From the NCBI GenBank assembly GCA_002914845.1, contig JXTC01000025.1:511606-575605 (forward strand): a DNA stretch of 64,000 nt, in the 5' to 3' direction. The notes under the pieces were generated by a model that searched no databases, was not told the DNA's origin, and worked only from the letters and a program-made list of their open reading frames with translations. Both the position numbers and the translations under genes were made by a program. Of this stretch, positions 20,184-31,114 are shown in pieces (the first letter of the stretch is position 1; every line of letters starts with the position of its first letter). The stretch comes from Trema orientale. Taxonomy: Eukaryota > Streptophyta > Magnoliopsida > Rosales > Cannabaceae.

Positions 20184-21347
20184 TTAAGAAACAATGTGCC
20201 CCAAAACAATACCAGAAGATACCATGAAATGAAATTTTTCCCAGTTGAGCACAAGACCTTTTTCTTCACACCTACTCAAAACAGCTTTCAAGTTAAGTAG
20301 ACATGAATCAAAAGAATCACCAAAAATAGTCAAATCATCCATAAACACTTCCATGCATTTTTCAACCATATCAGAGAAAATACTAAGCATACAACGCTGA
20401 AAAGTAGCTGGTGCATTACATAAACCAAATGGCATCCTACGAAAAGCATAAGTACCAAACGGACATATAAATGTGGTCTTTTCCTGATCCTCTATAGCTA
20501 TCTCTATTTGATAATAACCTGAATACCCATCAAGAAAGCAATAAAAAGGATGACCAGCTACACGTTCTAAAATTTGGTCAATAAAAGGCAATGGAAAGTG
20601 GTCTTTTCGGGTGGCAGAATTTAACTTTCTATAATCTATGCACATACGCCACCCTGTTACTATCCTAGTTGGAATAGGAATCTCGTTTTCATTCTCAACT
20701 ACAGTTACTCCAGACTTCTTAGGAACTACTAGTGTTGGACTTACCCACTTACTATCAGATATAGGATAAATTATACCTGCATCTAAGAGTTTTAAGACTT
20801 TTTTCTTGACTACTTCTTTCATTGTAGGATTAAGTCTTCTTTGGGGGTCTCTACGAGGGTGAGCTCCTTCTTCTAAATGGATTCTATGGGAACAAATTAA
20901 TAGAGAAATACCTTTAATGTCAGCTATAGTCCAACCTAGTACAGATTTGTGCTCTTGTAATAAATTTATCAATTTTCTCTCTTGATCTACACTAAGTTCA
21001 GAAGAAATAATGATAGGAAAGGTATTACCTGAACCCAAGAATGCATATTTCAAACCTTTGGGTAACTGAGATAGTTCAATCTTAGGTGTCTCCAAGGCAG
21101 ATGTTTTTGGCTTCTCTCTTTCATGTGGCAACTCCTCGAAGCGTGGTTGCCAAAACTTCTTTTGCTTATCCTGTATATCATCAAAAATAGCAGAAACATT
21201 AAACGTATCAACAGAATAATGCAAACATTCAGAATTAGAGTTTTGGAGAAGGTATTCTAAAGATTCAGAATAATTATGCAAGTTTACTTCCTCCAGAATG
21301 AGTGTATCTATCAGGTAGGAACGATAGCATTCGTCTTCATCTCGTGG
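20184..21347 (-). pseudogene. Reverse transcriptase part of Athila-type pol
   Basis: An open stretch of 365 codons from 21281, in the same frame as the protease segment upstream and the RNase H segment downstream. Motifs: a linker with AHPRRDPQRRLNP, GIIYPISDSKWVSP, WRMCIDYRKLN, YSGYYQI, FGLCNAPATFQRCM and the catalytic FMDD box within VFMDDLTIFG. The catalytic aspartates are intact. It is cut off from protease only by a stop at 21348-21350, and from RNase H by a stop at its end, so the original gene was one gag-pol frame. As it stands it could not make a polyprotein. Confidence 0.93.
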
Positions 21348-22589
21348 TTATTTTCCAACATGGAAAATGTTTACCTCCAAAGTCATATTCCCAAATGATA
21401 ACTTCATTAGACCATTCCTACAATTAATGAGGGCATTTGCTGTAGCAAGGAAAGGTTTTCCTAAAATTAGAGGGATCTTAGACTCTATGTCAACCACAGA
21501 TTGAGTATCCAGGATTAGAAAATCAACAGGATAGTAGAATTTATCAATTTGCAGTAAAACATCTTCTACTATCCCTTTCGGTCTCCGCACAGAACGATCG
21601 GCAAGCTGAAGTACCACAGATGTGGGCTTGATTTCTCCAAGGCCTACTCGCAAGTATACAGAATATGGCATGAGATTTACACTTGCTCCCAAGTCTAAAA
21701 GTGCTTGGCCGAACTCGTGTGTCCCTATATGGCAGGTGATAGTGGGAGAACCTGGATCCTTGTATTTGGGCGGTGTTTTTTGCTCAATTACCGCACTTAC
21801 CTGCTCGGTTAAGAATGCAGTCTTCTTGACATGGTGCCTTTTTTTTATGGTGCACAAATCTTTGATCACCTTAGCGTATGATGGTACCTGCTTGATCACA
21901 TGTAACAAAGGCAGATTAATTTTAACTTGCTTAAGGTTTTCGAGGATCTCACGATGATTTTCCGGTATTTTTCCTGTTTTGAGAGCTTGAGGAAAAGGCG
22001 CTTTAATCAGAAATTTCTTTTCAGCTTCTTGTGGAGGGGCATCTTGAGTACTATCCAAGGTAGTAGTATCACTTGGTAGAGTTGGACCATCTAAAGTCTT
22101 ACCACTTTGAGTAGTAATGGAATTGACCTCTTTAATATTTTGCGTATCAGTGCTAGAGGTTTGTGCCAAGTGTTGCCCCTTCGGATTAGACTGAGGTTGG
22201 GCAGGAAATCTTCCACACTCTTGTACAGTAAGAGCATTAGTCAGCTTAGTTATCTGATTCTTAATCTCTTTATTCTCTTCCACCACCTGGGTAAGTACAG
22301 ACTCAAACTTTTGATTAGTTTTATTCTGTGCCTCCATAAATGCCTGAAGTGTTTCCTCTAAAGGATTTCTATTGGATCGTGCATTGTATTGAGGTGCAGA
22401 GTAATTCCTAGGTGGTGGTGCCTCAGTGTTCCAATTATTATTATTGGATGATGCATGTTGATTTTGGTCAGACCTCCAGCTAAAGTTTAGATGGTTTCTC
22501 CAACTAGGATTGTACGTGTCAGAGTACGGTGAGAAAGACTTTCTAAACGTTCCTAAGGCATTGCATTGTTCTTCATAAACCCCTCTCAT
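21348..22589 (-). pseudogene. Gag C-terminus and aspartic protease of Athila-type element
   Basis: Residues 1-120 are a Gln/Asn-rich linker after the zinc knuckle and a helical region (ETLQAFMEAQNKTNQ). Residues 280-400 are a retropepsin-like domain: LLDLGASVNLMPYSVY carries the active-site loop as DLGAS, VLQLADRSVRRPKG, and IPLILGKPFLATANALI. The usual plant motif is D-L/S-G-A. The stop at 21348-21350 separates it from RT in the same frame. The real start is upstream, because a stop in the zinc knuckle (22611-22613) creates the apparent new start. Confidence 0.9.
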
Positions 22590-23575
22590 CTCACTGTAAG
22601 TTGGGCAATCCTAAACTAAGTGTTCCACTCCCCCACAGACAAAACATGCAGCTTGAGATTCCACCCTAGCAACCGTATATGTGACTCTACTATCTCTAGT
22701 TTTCAAAGCCTCTAATTCCCTAGTCGCAGCTTCGAGTTGGGCTTTAAGGCTATCTTCTTCCCTAAGATGGTAGATTCCGGTTGGTCGTGACCTATTAGTG
22801 CTATCAGTAGTACTAGGTCCAGTCTATGTGTGGGCTTTCTCAGCTAACTCATTCAGGTAGTCTATGGCTTTATCTGGGTCTTTTTGTAGAAATTCTCCAT
22901 TGCACATCATCTCTATAAATTGGCGCTCCCTATGGTTAATCCCTCGTACAAATAACTTACTAGTCGCCAATTTTCGTACCCATGATGTGGGCACATGTTC
23001 AGTAACTCTTTGAATCTCTCCCAGGCTTGATATAAAGTTTCACTATCTTTTTGGGAAAAGGTTGAGATCTGTCTTTTAAGGCTGCTGGTCTTATGGTGTG
23101 GGAAGTATTTGTTAAAGAAAGCTCGGGTCATTGCCACCCATGTACCTATGGATCTCGGTCTCAAAGAGTATAGCCAACTCTTCGCTTTATCTTTCAAGGA
23201 GAATGGGAAAAATTTTAATCTAACAGCATCTACTGCATTGGGTTGGCTAGGGAAAGTGGCCACTACCTCTTCAAATTCCCTAATATGCAAATATGGATTT
23301 TCACTATCTAGGCCATGGAAATTAGGTAAAAGTTGGATCATGCCAGGTTTAAAATCCATTTGCGGTGTATTTTGAGGAAAAATAATGCATGAAGGTGTGG
23401 CTGTGCGGGTTGGGTGTAGGTAATCATTTAAAGTCCTAGCAGCGTTATTCTCAATTTGATTCATGTTGGCTGGTAAAGGTGTTTCTGATGAATCTGTGCC
23501 TGACCAGGAGGATGAATCTTCTTCAAAATCTAGTCGTCTACTAAGTCTTCCTGTTTCGTCACTATTCCAAGACAT
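22590..23575 (-). pseudogene. Gag N-terminal part of Athila-type element
   Basis: ATG at 23575. Retrotrans-gag features: PGMIQLLPNFHGLDSENPYL, FFPFSLKDKAKSWLYSL, FFNKYFPHHKTSSLKRQIS, ETLYQAWERFKELLNMCPHHG. After LYEGLTIG the frame ends at 22913, but similarity continues in another frame (QFIEMMCNGEFL), showing a frameshift near 22925. A further stop lies at about 22826. The zinc knuckle (22605-22646, C-x2-C-x4-H-x4-C) keeps all four ligands but has a TAG at 22611-22613 between His and the last Cys. Confidence 0.9.
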
Positions 23576-24048
23576 ACACCTAAGTTTTTTTTTTTTTTAA
23601 ATGTTCCCAGATCGATTGGAAAAGGGTGCAAAAGGTCCCACTTAAAACCCAACTTTTCTAGACAGAACTCCTCGAGGTTCCTAGGTGAGTTGGAGGGGTC
23701 ACGGTTGCAGTCCTTATTATTCTGTAACCAATCTTTCTTAGGCAATGCCTTTGTGACAGAACAATCCCAGTTTCTACCAATTACGAAGAAAACACAAAAT
23801 TATTTTTTTTAAAGAAAAAAAATAAAATTAAATTAAAATTAAAAAAAATGAGGGAAAAAATAACTAATTAAAAACCTAAAGTCTAAAAAATTAATAAACC
23901 TAATTAATAAAAATAAAAACTAACTAAAAAAAAAAAGAAAACAAAATTTAAAAATAAAAGAAACTAAACCTATAAGAAAAATATTTTTACAAAAATCTAT
24001 AAGAAAAAGGATGAAAGAATTGTGTACCTTTCTCGTTAATTTGGCTTT
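23576..24048 (-). other. Untranslated leader of Athila-type element
   Basis: A-rich and T-rich low-complexity sequence (23800-24000) between the primer site and gag; no gene. Confidence 0.7.
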
Positions 24049-24064
24049 CCCGGCAACGGCGCCA
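24049..24064 (-). other. tRNA-Asp primer-binding site
   Basis: On the plus strand CCCGGCAACGGCGCCA equals the 3' end of plant tRNA-Asp(GUC) including CCA, so the minus-strand element RNA pairs with that tRNA. It lies five bases from the 5' LTR. Confidence 0.92.
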
Positions 24065-24069
24065 AATTT

Positions 24070-25157
24070 TGTCTACGCTCAAAATATACTAGCGGCTATC
24101 GCAGTATAGATTAAGGTGTCGATCCCACAGAGAAGTAAATCAACAATAAAAGNCACATAAAGAAAGCATGACTGAATTTATATGAGAAACTAGAAAATAA
24201 TATATTGAAAATAAAAATATTGAAGAATTTAACAAACCAAATTTATGAGCGTTGAAGCACTCTCAGGAATCAAAGTTAGAAAACAGAAAAACTACACAAC
24301 TAAGATCATCTCTCTAGCCTCTCTAAAAACTAGCCTGACATCTCACTCATCTCACACTCTTTCTCTAGAAAAAGTAGAGTTTTCTCTTTCAAAATTAGTG
24401 TGTATTTTTTCTCTCATGTTCTGGGTATTTATAGCTGAGTTTGGAGTATTGTGCAAGTTCCCACGTCTCTAAAAGTGGCTTCTGATTGATCATGTGATGT
24501 GTCAATTTCCCACAATTTTTTCTTTCTCTTTCTCTCTCTTCCTTTTTTTTATTCACGTTTTCTGGGCTGTGGGGAGTAATCCGGTGTGGCCTAAATCATT
24601 GAGCTCGGCACTAAAATCACGGCTGATTGGGTGGAGCAAAGGTCAAAGTCTCTGAGCTGAAGTGGCGCTTCTGAGTTGGGTGAAACTCGGTTGCACGGGA
24701 GCCGCGAAGCAGTGGATCCGGCACGCCTGGCAGCAGCTGCAGCGCACGGGGCCCGCATGTTCCCTGGCCCTTCACTCGCCAGCTCCTCCGCGTGTGCTGC
24801 ACGCGCCCGTCTGGTGGATTGGAACTCGATCCGACAGCCAGAAATGCGAGTTGCTTCTCCTTCTCTCACTCGTGCGATTTGGCTCTGTTTTCTGATTTTT
24901 CTTTTTTTTTTTCTTTTATTTAAACCTAAAATCAAAATTAAATAAAAAGTTTAATCTAAATTTAATTAAAATAAATTATCCTAATTAAACTAAATTAAAT
25001 AAATTATCTAAATCTAATAGAAATTAAATAAAAATTATATCTAAATACTAAAAATCAAATTAACTATAAATAACCTAAATTAAACTAAAAATACTCAAAA
25101 ACACACAAAATATTTAAGTGAAAGAACATAAATAACTCTATTTTCGTAGAGTTATCA
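24070..25157 (-). repeat. 5' LTR of the Athila-type element
   Basis: 1088 bp, TG...CA in element sense. TATA box on the minus strand at 24423-24433. GC-rich block at 24570-24880, matching the other LTR. A single N sits at 24153. The open frames in the GC-rich block on both strands appear in both LTRs but have no recognisable domain. Confidence 0.93.
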
Positions 25158-25162
25158 GTGTG
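25158..25162. repeat. Target-site duplication GTGTG, right copy
   Basis: Identical to 16030-16034. Confidence 0.9.
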
Positions 25163-27216
25163 CACTTTGTAGGTTCTATGATAACTATTCCTTGCTTGGT
25201 ATTTTAAATACCTTGGGTTAGTCTGATGTTTCGTAAATTTTTGGGATGTGATTTAACTTTTTCAATTTTTGTATGCTTTAACTACTTGGATTGAGTAATT
25301 AATGATTGATAATTATATCAAGTGTTCGAATTGGTGATGCTTTTAGCATGACGTTTTGTTGGTAAATAGACAAATTTATATGATAAAAATGTGGTACTAT
25401 CCTAATTCCACCAAGATTGGCTTGACTTAGTGTATCAGTTGAATAATTAATTTAATTTAAACTGATATTCTTGGGTTAATTTATTTTGTTTGATTCAAGA
25501 TTGTGTATCCTTGTAAGTCATTTACTTGAGATAATTTGTTTTGCCTACTTGATAACTACATGCTTAAGTTTACTTATCTTTTCAAAGTGAAATTTTTTGG
25601 AAATCGAAATTATTTTTTCATGATTAATGGATTAAAAAATAAAGAAACTTTTCACTGATTGAAAAATAGATTTGTGTATCTAGATATGGTTATCATTAGG
25701 TCTTACATTTTTTCTCTAAATATATAGGCTATGTAATCCTTGGATAAGAAATTATTTAGTTATTGATAATTTAATCAAACGTAGAAATTTTTTTAGTTTA
25801 AGTGACTTTTAAATCTCCAAATTGATTTGCATGGTTTGAAATAAAATATGCCGTTATGTCTGAAGAATTGCATATCTTTATTTTCAAGAGAATCATAGAT
25901 ATTTCAAATTTAAATAATGGTTAGATAAAAATGATTTACTTTTTCAATGGATGTATAATTTCAAAAACTTATGGACTATTCGTAAATTGAAATTTGTGAA
26001 ATTGCACTATTATAAAGTTTGAGCCTTGATGTTTACAAAATTTAGTTGTGATACTAAATTAATCCTAACCTATGTTTGATAGTGCTAGTTGGAGAATTCT
26101 TTAGACCAAGAAAATTTGTATAAACTTAAAGTTCCAAGTATCTTTCTAGATTTGAATATGGTAGATATTCTTGATACTTGACTTAGAAGCTGAAATATAT
26201 TTTCACATGTTTATTTACACGTTAACTTAGAATTAAATATGGAATATTTATGGAAAATTTATATGACCACTTGAGAAACAAGTTTGATTTCTTAGAATAC
26301 TTTTGGAATGAATTAATACGGTATAAATATAAATTTTTGAAAAAAAAAAATTTATGTATATGTTTGAGATATCATTTATATAATGTCTTATTACATAAAT
26401 TTTGCTAAGCGAAACCTAGTAATAGAATCGGATTTAGAATCTTGTGTGAATGAAAAGAACATTAGATTTTAAATCTGAGTTTGGAAGTTTTGTAAAATCT
26501 TGTCATATTGGCTTTATATGGCTTATTTTATTGGTGCATACATGATATTTGTGATATTTGGATTGTTAAATCCTTTTTGCATAATAAATGATTTTTTTTC
26601 AGGTAAAGTCAAGTTGGATTGACCTTACCCTGGTGGTCTCAATTGAACAAATAAGCACTTGTGTGGTTGATTTAATTAGATATCCTAAGTGTTGAGAACT
26701 CCTAGTATTGGAGATTTGGGATGATGTTTTATTGAGCTTCAAATGGGAATAATTTGGTTTTGAATAGCTACGTCTTGAAGGGACCTTCCTTCCTTCCTTC
26801 CTTTGACACTTAATAAACATAAAACAAATTAATTGGTCTCGAATTGACACAAAAAACAACTAAAGTAATGTACAGAATTAATTATCATTTAAGTGAATTG
26901 ACACCTATTAGCTTTTTATGACTTAAAGGTAGAGGGAGTGTGAACAAGAGGGTAGAGGTGAACAGAAAAATCGAATACTGAGAAAACCGAATGACTCAAC
27001 AAGATCATAATCGAAAAATCGAAATTGAATTGGTTTCTAATAACTAAATTGTTTTCTCAATTTCCAGTAACTAAATTAGTTTCTTGGTTTCTAGTAACCA
27101 AAATATTTAGAAAAATGCCACTGAAAAATACATGGAAAAATAATTATTTTGGAAATTTCATATTTTTGGTATTATTTTTTCAAAGATTGTATAAAATGTT
27201 ATTTTCCCTATATTAA
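25163..27216. other. AT-rich DNA, no gene recognised
   Basis: Possibly the continuation of the non-coding gypsy internal region interrupted by the Athila-type insertion. A CCTT microsatellite lies at about 26785-26802. Sequence at 27040-27140 resembles the flank and units of the minisatellite at 41008-41720. Confidence 0.45.
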
Positions 27217-27834
27217 ATAGAAGAGCTGTCAAGAGGGCCGAGCTGGCTCATCAGCACAGCAGTACGACACAGTTTAAGTGCAATATGATATGCCAAAATG
27301 TAAGCCTTGCGGGGTACAGTCTAGTTATGTGGGTTGTGCCGGACTCAGAAGTTAAGCATGATGGGCTGAGCATGACACAACACGCCTATAGACATTGTAC
27401 GATACAACAAGCTAGCATGTAGGCAAGATATTTTAGCACGTTATACATGTATAATTATTATAGATAAGTTTTCTACTAGACTAGTACCAACATAATTGGG
27501 AGATACTTAGTCTATAGTTAATTATGATATTCAAATATTTCTCAATTTTTTTTTAGTTTTTCTTTGTTGTTTAAAAATATTATATTTAATTTAGAACTTT
27601 AGTATTTATTTTTGTATACATTAAAATGATGTGGGAAAAAAATAATAAAAATGACAACTAAAACTAATAAAATTTACAAGATAAATAGCCCAATTTTGGT
27701 AAAAATAGATTGGCACATCTAGGTACGTAGGCTGATATGGCATGACATGTTAAAGGATGGGCCATCGGGCCATGTTAGGATAATAATTTTGAACTTTGGG
27801 TGCGGTATGGCATGACACATTTGATAACTCCACT
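27217..27834. mobile_element. Possible hAT-like non-autonomous DNA transposon
   Basis: The ends can be aligned as degenerate inverted repeats: TAGAAGAGCTGTCAA on the left, and TAGTGGAGTTATCAA on the minus strand at the right. The subterminal parts are GC-richer and rich in GGCC, GCACGACA and CATGACA-type words, as in many plant hAT derivatives. No convincing 8-bp target duplication was found. Confidence 0.35.
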
Positions 27835-28870
27835 AAAGAGATACAACAAAGGCTCACCAGCTTCTCTTTTATAGCAGTATCGCCTCGTTGAGGGAAATTA
27901 CTAGTAATAGCATTTTATAGTTTATGTTTTTACTTATATCAATGTTTTTTCTTTCTATAATTACAGCAATTTTTATAATGAATTTTTAAATCTACTCATT
28001 CTCATCGTACTAGTTGACTATTTTCTTTTTAAGTTGATTATCAACTAGTTTATGACTAGTTGAGAACTGATACATGTACTTGAAAACTCTAATGATGAGC
28101 ATTTCTAGGGAAATTAAATTGACACTTTGGTGGTTGGTTTTAGTTTTATAATAGTTGTTAGGAACTTAAGTGTTGGAATCTTACATCAACACTCAAGTCT
28201 ATGTAATTTAATTCACATTAAAAAAATCATTAATTAGTTGAACAATCCTTCTGTTATAAGGAAATAATAATAAAGGAATTATATATGTAACCAAACTATC
28301 TATTTAGATTTTAAAGTTCCTAAAATGTGTATGAGTATATGGAGTTTCTGAAATTTGAGAACGAGATTCATGCCATTGCAATTGAGAGTCCAAACGAGTC
28401 CAAATTTCATGATAAACGTGATTCAAAGATGATTAAAAATTAAAACTTAAATGACAATTAAGGAGGTTTTATGTATCTAGAAGATAAGTGATTAAATGTT
28501 AAACTCATTAATTATCTTGATAGTTTAAAAAAATATTAAATTATTTTCTGAAATAAAAAGGTCTTCTAAGAGTTTTTTTTATTCACGTTTTTCCAGTTAC
28601 CGTCAGGATGTCGCAACAGACTAGACAAATTTTTAAAAAAATAACGTTTTTTTTTTAATTCAAAATCCTTATATTTTAAGTAATTTTTGAAGTTGTATTT
28701 TTTTTTTCTTTCTTTTAGAATCGAGTCAGAACGTTTAGCATGAAAGATTCTTTAAATATCATAGTTTTAAACGTAAAATTATGTGCACTGAGTGAAGAAA
28801 AATATTTTAGTACTTTGTGATGTTTTCGAGCTATATCTTACATGAAAACCTAAACAAAATATATTTTGAG
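27835..28870. other. AT-rich DNA, no gene recognised
   Basis: No open frame of note and no clear repeat relationships. Confidence 0.5.
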
Positions 28871-30974
28871 TGTAAAAACTAATTTTATTTCAGGGTATTT
28901 GAGTAATTTTAAGACCAGTAGTACTTTGGCAAATATCTATTTTTAGATTATTTTAATAAAATATCAAGAATTTAATATTCATTTGCTAAGGTTGCTGAAA
29001 TTGCATAAAAGAGGCCTCAAAATTCCATCTTCTTCACAGGAGGGGCGAGAGAGAGAGAGAGAAAACACTAGATTTCAGCTAAGCTCCACCACCGCCGTAT
29101 GCCATCTCTGCCAGACCAACGCGCCATCCCACATGGAAGAGCACTCGCTAACGAAGAGAACCCGACCATCCTCACCGTGTTTCGAGCTCCAGTGGTTGAG
29201 ATCGGAGACTCCGAAAATACTGCCAGCCGTGAGGTTTTCTAGCCGGTTGCTCGCCGTCCGACGTCGGCTGCTCTCACCATTGGCACGTGCAGCTTCCTCA
29301 CGCCATAACCGACCTCCTTTAAATGGTTCCACGGCTTAACTCGCTGCCGGAAAGATTTTTACCACTTTTACCCTTTTTACCAAGTTTATAAAAAGTGATA
29401 TTTTCGTAATTATTTTGGTTAAAAATTATTTTACCCGAGGTAAATATATGAGGTCAAAGAGGGTTAAAAATAAAGAATAATTACAGTTGGTACAAGTAAA
29501 AAAGGTATCCAAAAGTATGGTAATTTTAACTTAGAAAAGAGAACATTATTTTAAATATTTACAAAAAGTGGTATTTTTGTAATTTTCGAATGTTTGAGCT
29601 TAATTAATGCTTGGGATCTCGAAACAGAATTCTGATTTCGAATTTGGACTCAGTGAGGTTAAGAGACAAATTTTGAGATAAAATACCACTATGTTTCAAA
29701 GTGGAACGAAAATTAGAATTTCGTGGCGCGTAAATTGTATCGTTTTACGTGCCATGGGCCGGTCTCGCACTGGGACCCACTTTTGATAAAGTATATATTT
29801 AACCTAGTATTTTTGGGTGCTCTGAATTCAGTGGTGACTTCCGTTTCTCTATTTGAGGCTCCAGTAAAGAAGTCACTTTTTCAAGTGGACTTACCTAGAT
29901 CCGGAAACTGCCATTCGAACGGAGGATTCTACAGACATCATTAGCTTGGTATTACTACCATATCAAGATAGAGATTCGATTACCTTATTTTATGTCTGTT
30001 TTGATTTATAATTGTATTAAAATCTATTTATGAAAAATTATAATTTTACGATGATTTGATGATTTGTTAGAAATTGTTGGATTATATTGGATTGGACTAT
30101 GTGGATTTTTATACATATTTTTACATTGTAATTATGGGATAAATTAGCAGTATGCTGCCCATGTTACAGTAAATCACAGGATAATATCAAGTGAGATTTT
30201 AAAGCATGATTTGATTTTTGAATACATGGTTATTGTGAACGGTTACATGTTGTACATACTATAGGATCACACACTTGAGTTCCATTATAGCATCACGGTA
30301 TTTTAAATCATTGGTAAGTTGCTGTAGCGCTAGATAAGAGACCTAGGCCTCTGCGTAAGTCTTTGCTGATATACCTAGGAGTAGTATCAAAATATTGGGT
30401 ACCTTTACTACAGAGGTATTACAGGTTTGTGATAAGAGGAAGAGAGCTTACTTATCTATCTTGTTGGTTTATGATATGTACAATGATGTAGTGTATTTTT
30501 TGTTCTGAATATGTGATTATTATGAATACCAATGATTTAGAAATTGCATCCATTAAAAAGGGTAATTGAATTCCTACTGAGTATATAAATGCTCAACCCT
30601 TACTTTTTTCCTCTCAAGTAGTGCTCGATGTAATTTTGGAAACTCGGGAGCTGAATAGTGAGCAGTTAGTTACCTTACTGGGAATTGGTAACTATATAAA
30701 ATAAATTATTTTTCTTTATTTTGGCTTGTAATAATAACTTAAGAGCCCATTTCACGGACTCGGTCTTTATAATTATTTATGCATTATGAGACTGCTGATA
30801 GTGATACTTGATTTATTTTAATAAATTTTATTAGCAATCTACGTCTAATGGCGATCACTAAGTTGTGGGAATTTTACTTTAAAAATTATTTTTATAAATT
30901 TTTCAAAAATAACTTTTGAATTTCCACTTGTGAAATTCTCTTTCTACTACCGGCGCGGTGTTTAGGTCGTGACA
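28871..30974 (+). repeat. 5' LTR of gypsy element
   Basis: 2104 bp, TGTAAAAACT to GTCGTGACA. Homologous to 13198-15712 and, inverted, to 47039-47940 and 4124 onwards. A GC-rich segment with a GA run at 29040-29350 carries open frames on both strands that look like chance. Confidence 0.75.
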
Positions 30975-30982
30975 AAAAATTT

Positions 30983-30994
30983 TGGTATCAGAAT
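30983..30994 (+). other. Primer-binding site
   Basis: TGGTATCAGAAT, close to the iMet-type TGGTATCAGAGC, eight bases after the LTR. Confidence 0.7.
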
Positions 30995-31114
30995 AGATAT
31001 TTATCTGCCTAGGATGTGACACCACTAGATTAGATTGTGATTAATTTTTCAAAAAAAAAAAAACTAGCATCATTGTCTCACTAACACTTTGGCATATTTA
31101 TACAGACTAGTAAG

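Larger units (their letters stand above)
16035..25157 (-). mobile_element. Full-length Athila-type Ty3/gypsy retrotransposon, coding regions decayed
   Basis: Both LTRs (1114 and 1088 bp) start TGATAACTCTA and end GCGTAGACA in element sense, and are flanked by identical GTGTG. The order on the minus strand is 5' LTR, tRNA-Asp primer site, gag, protease, reverse transcriptase, RNase H, integrase, a non-coding 1.5 kb, polypurine tract, 3' LTR. Gag and RT similarity and the tRNA-Asp primer indicate the Athila lineage. An env-like gene, present in many Athila elements, is not seen. The polyprotein has at least one frameshift and five in-frame stops. A 615-base gap lies between RNase H and integrase. 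Confidence 0.92.

Noticed and set aside
28983..29339. 118-codon Arg/Ser-rich frame as a host gene
   Set aside because: It lies inside the 5' LTR of a gypsy element; composition artefact.
13198..30974. The LTRs at 13198 and 28871 as the two ends of one element
   Set aside because: Both are followed by a primer-binding site, differ by 400 bp in length and are much diverged, so each is a 5' LTR of its own element.
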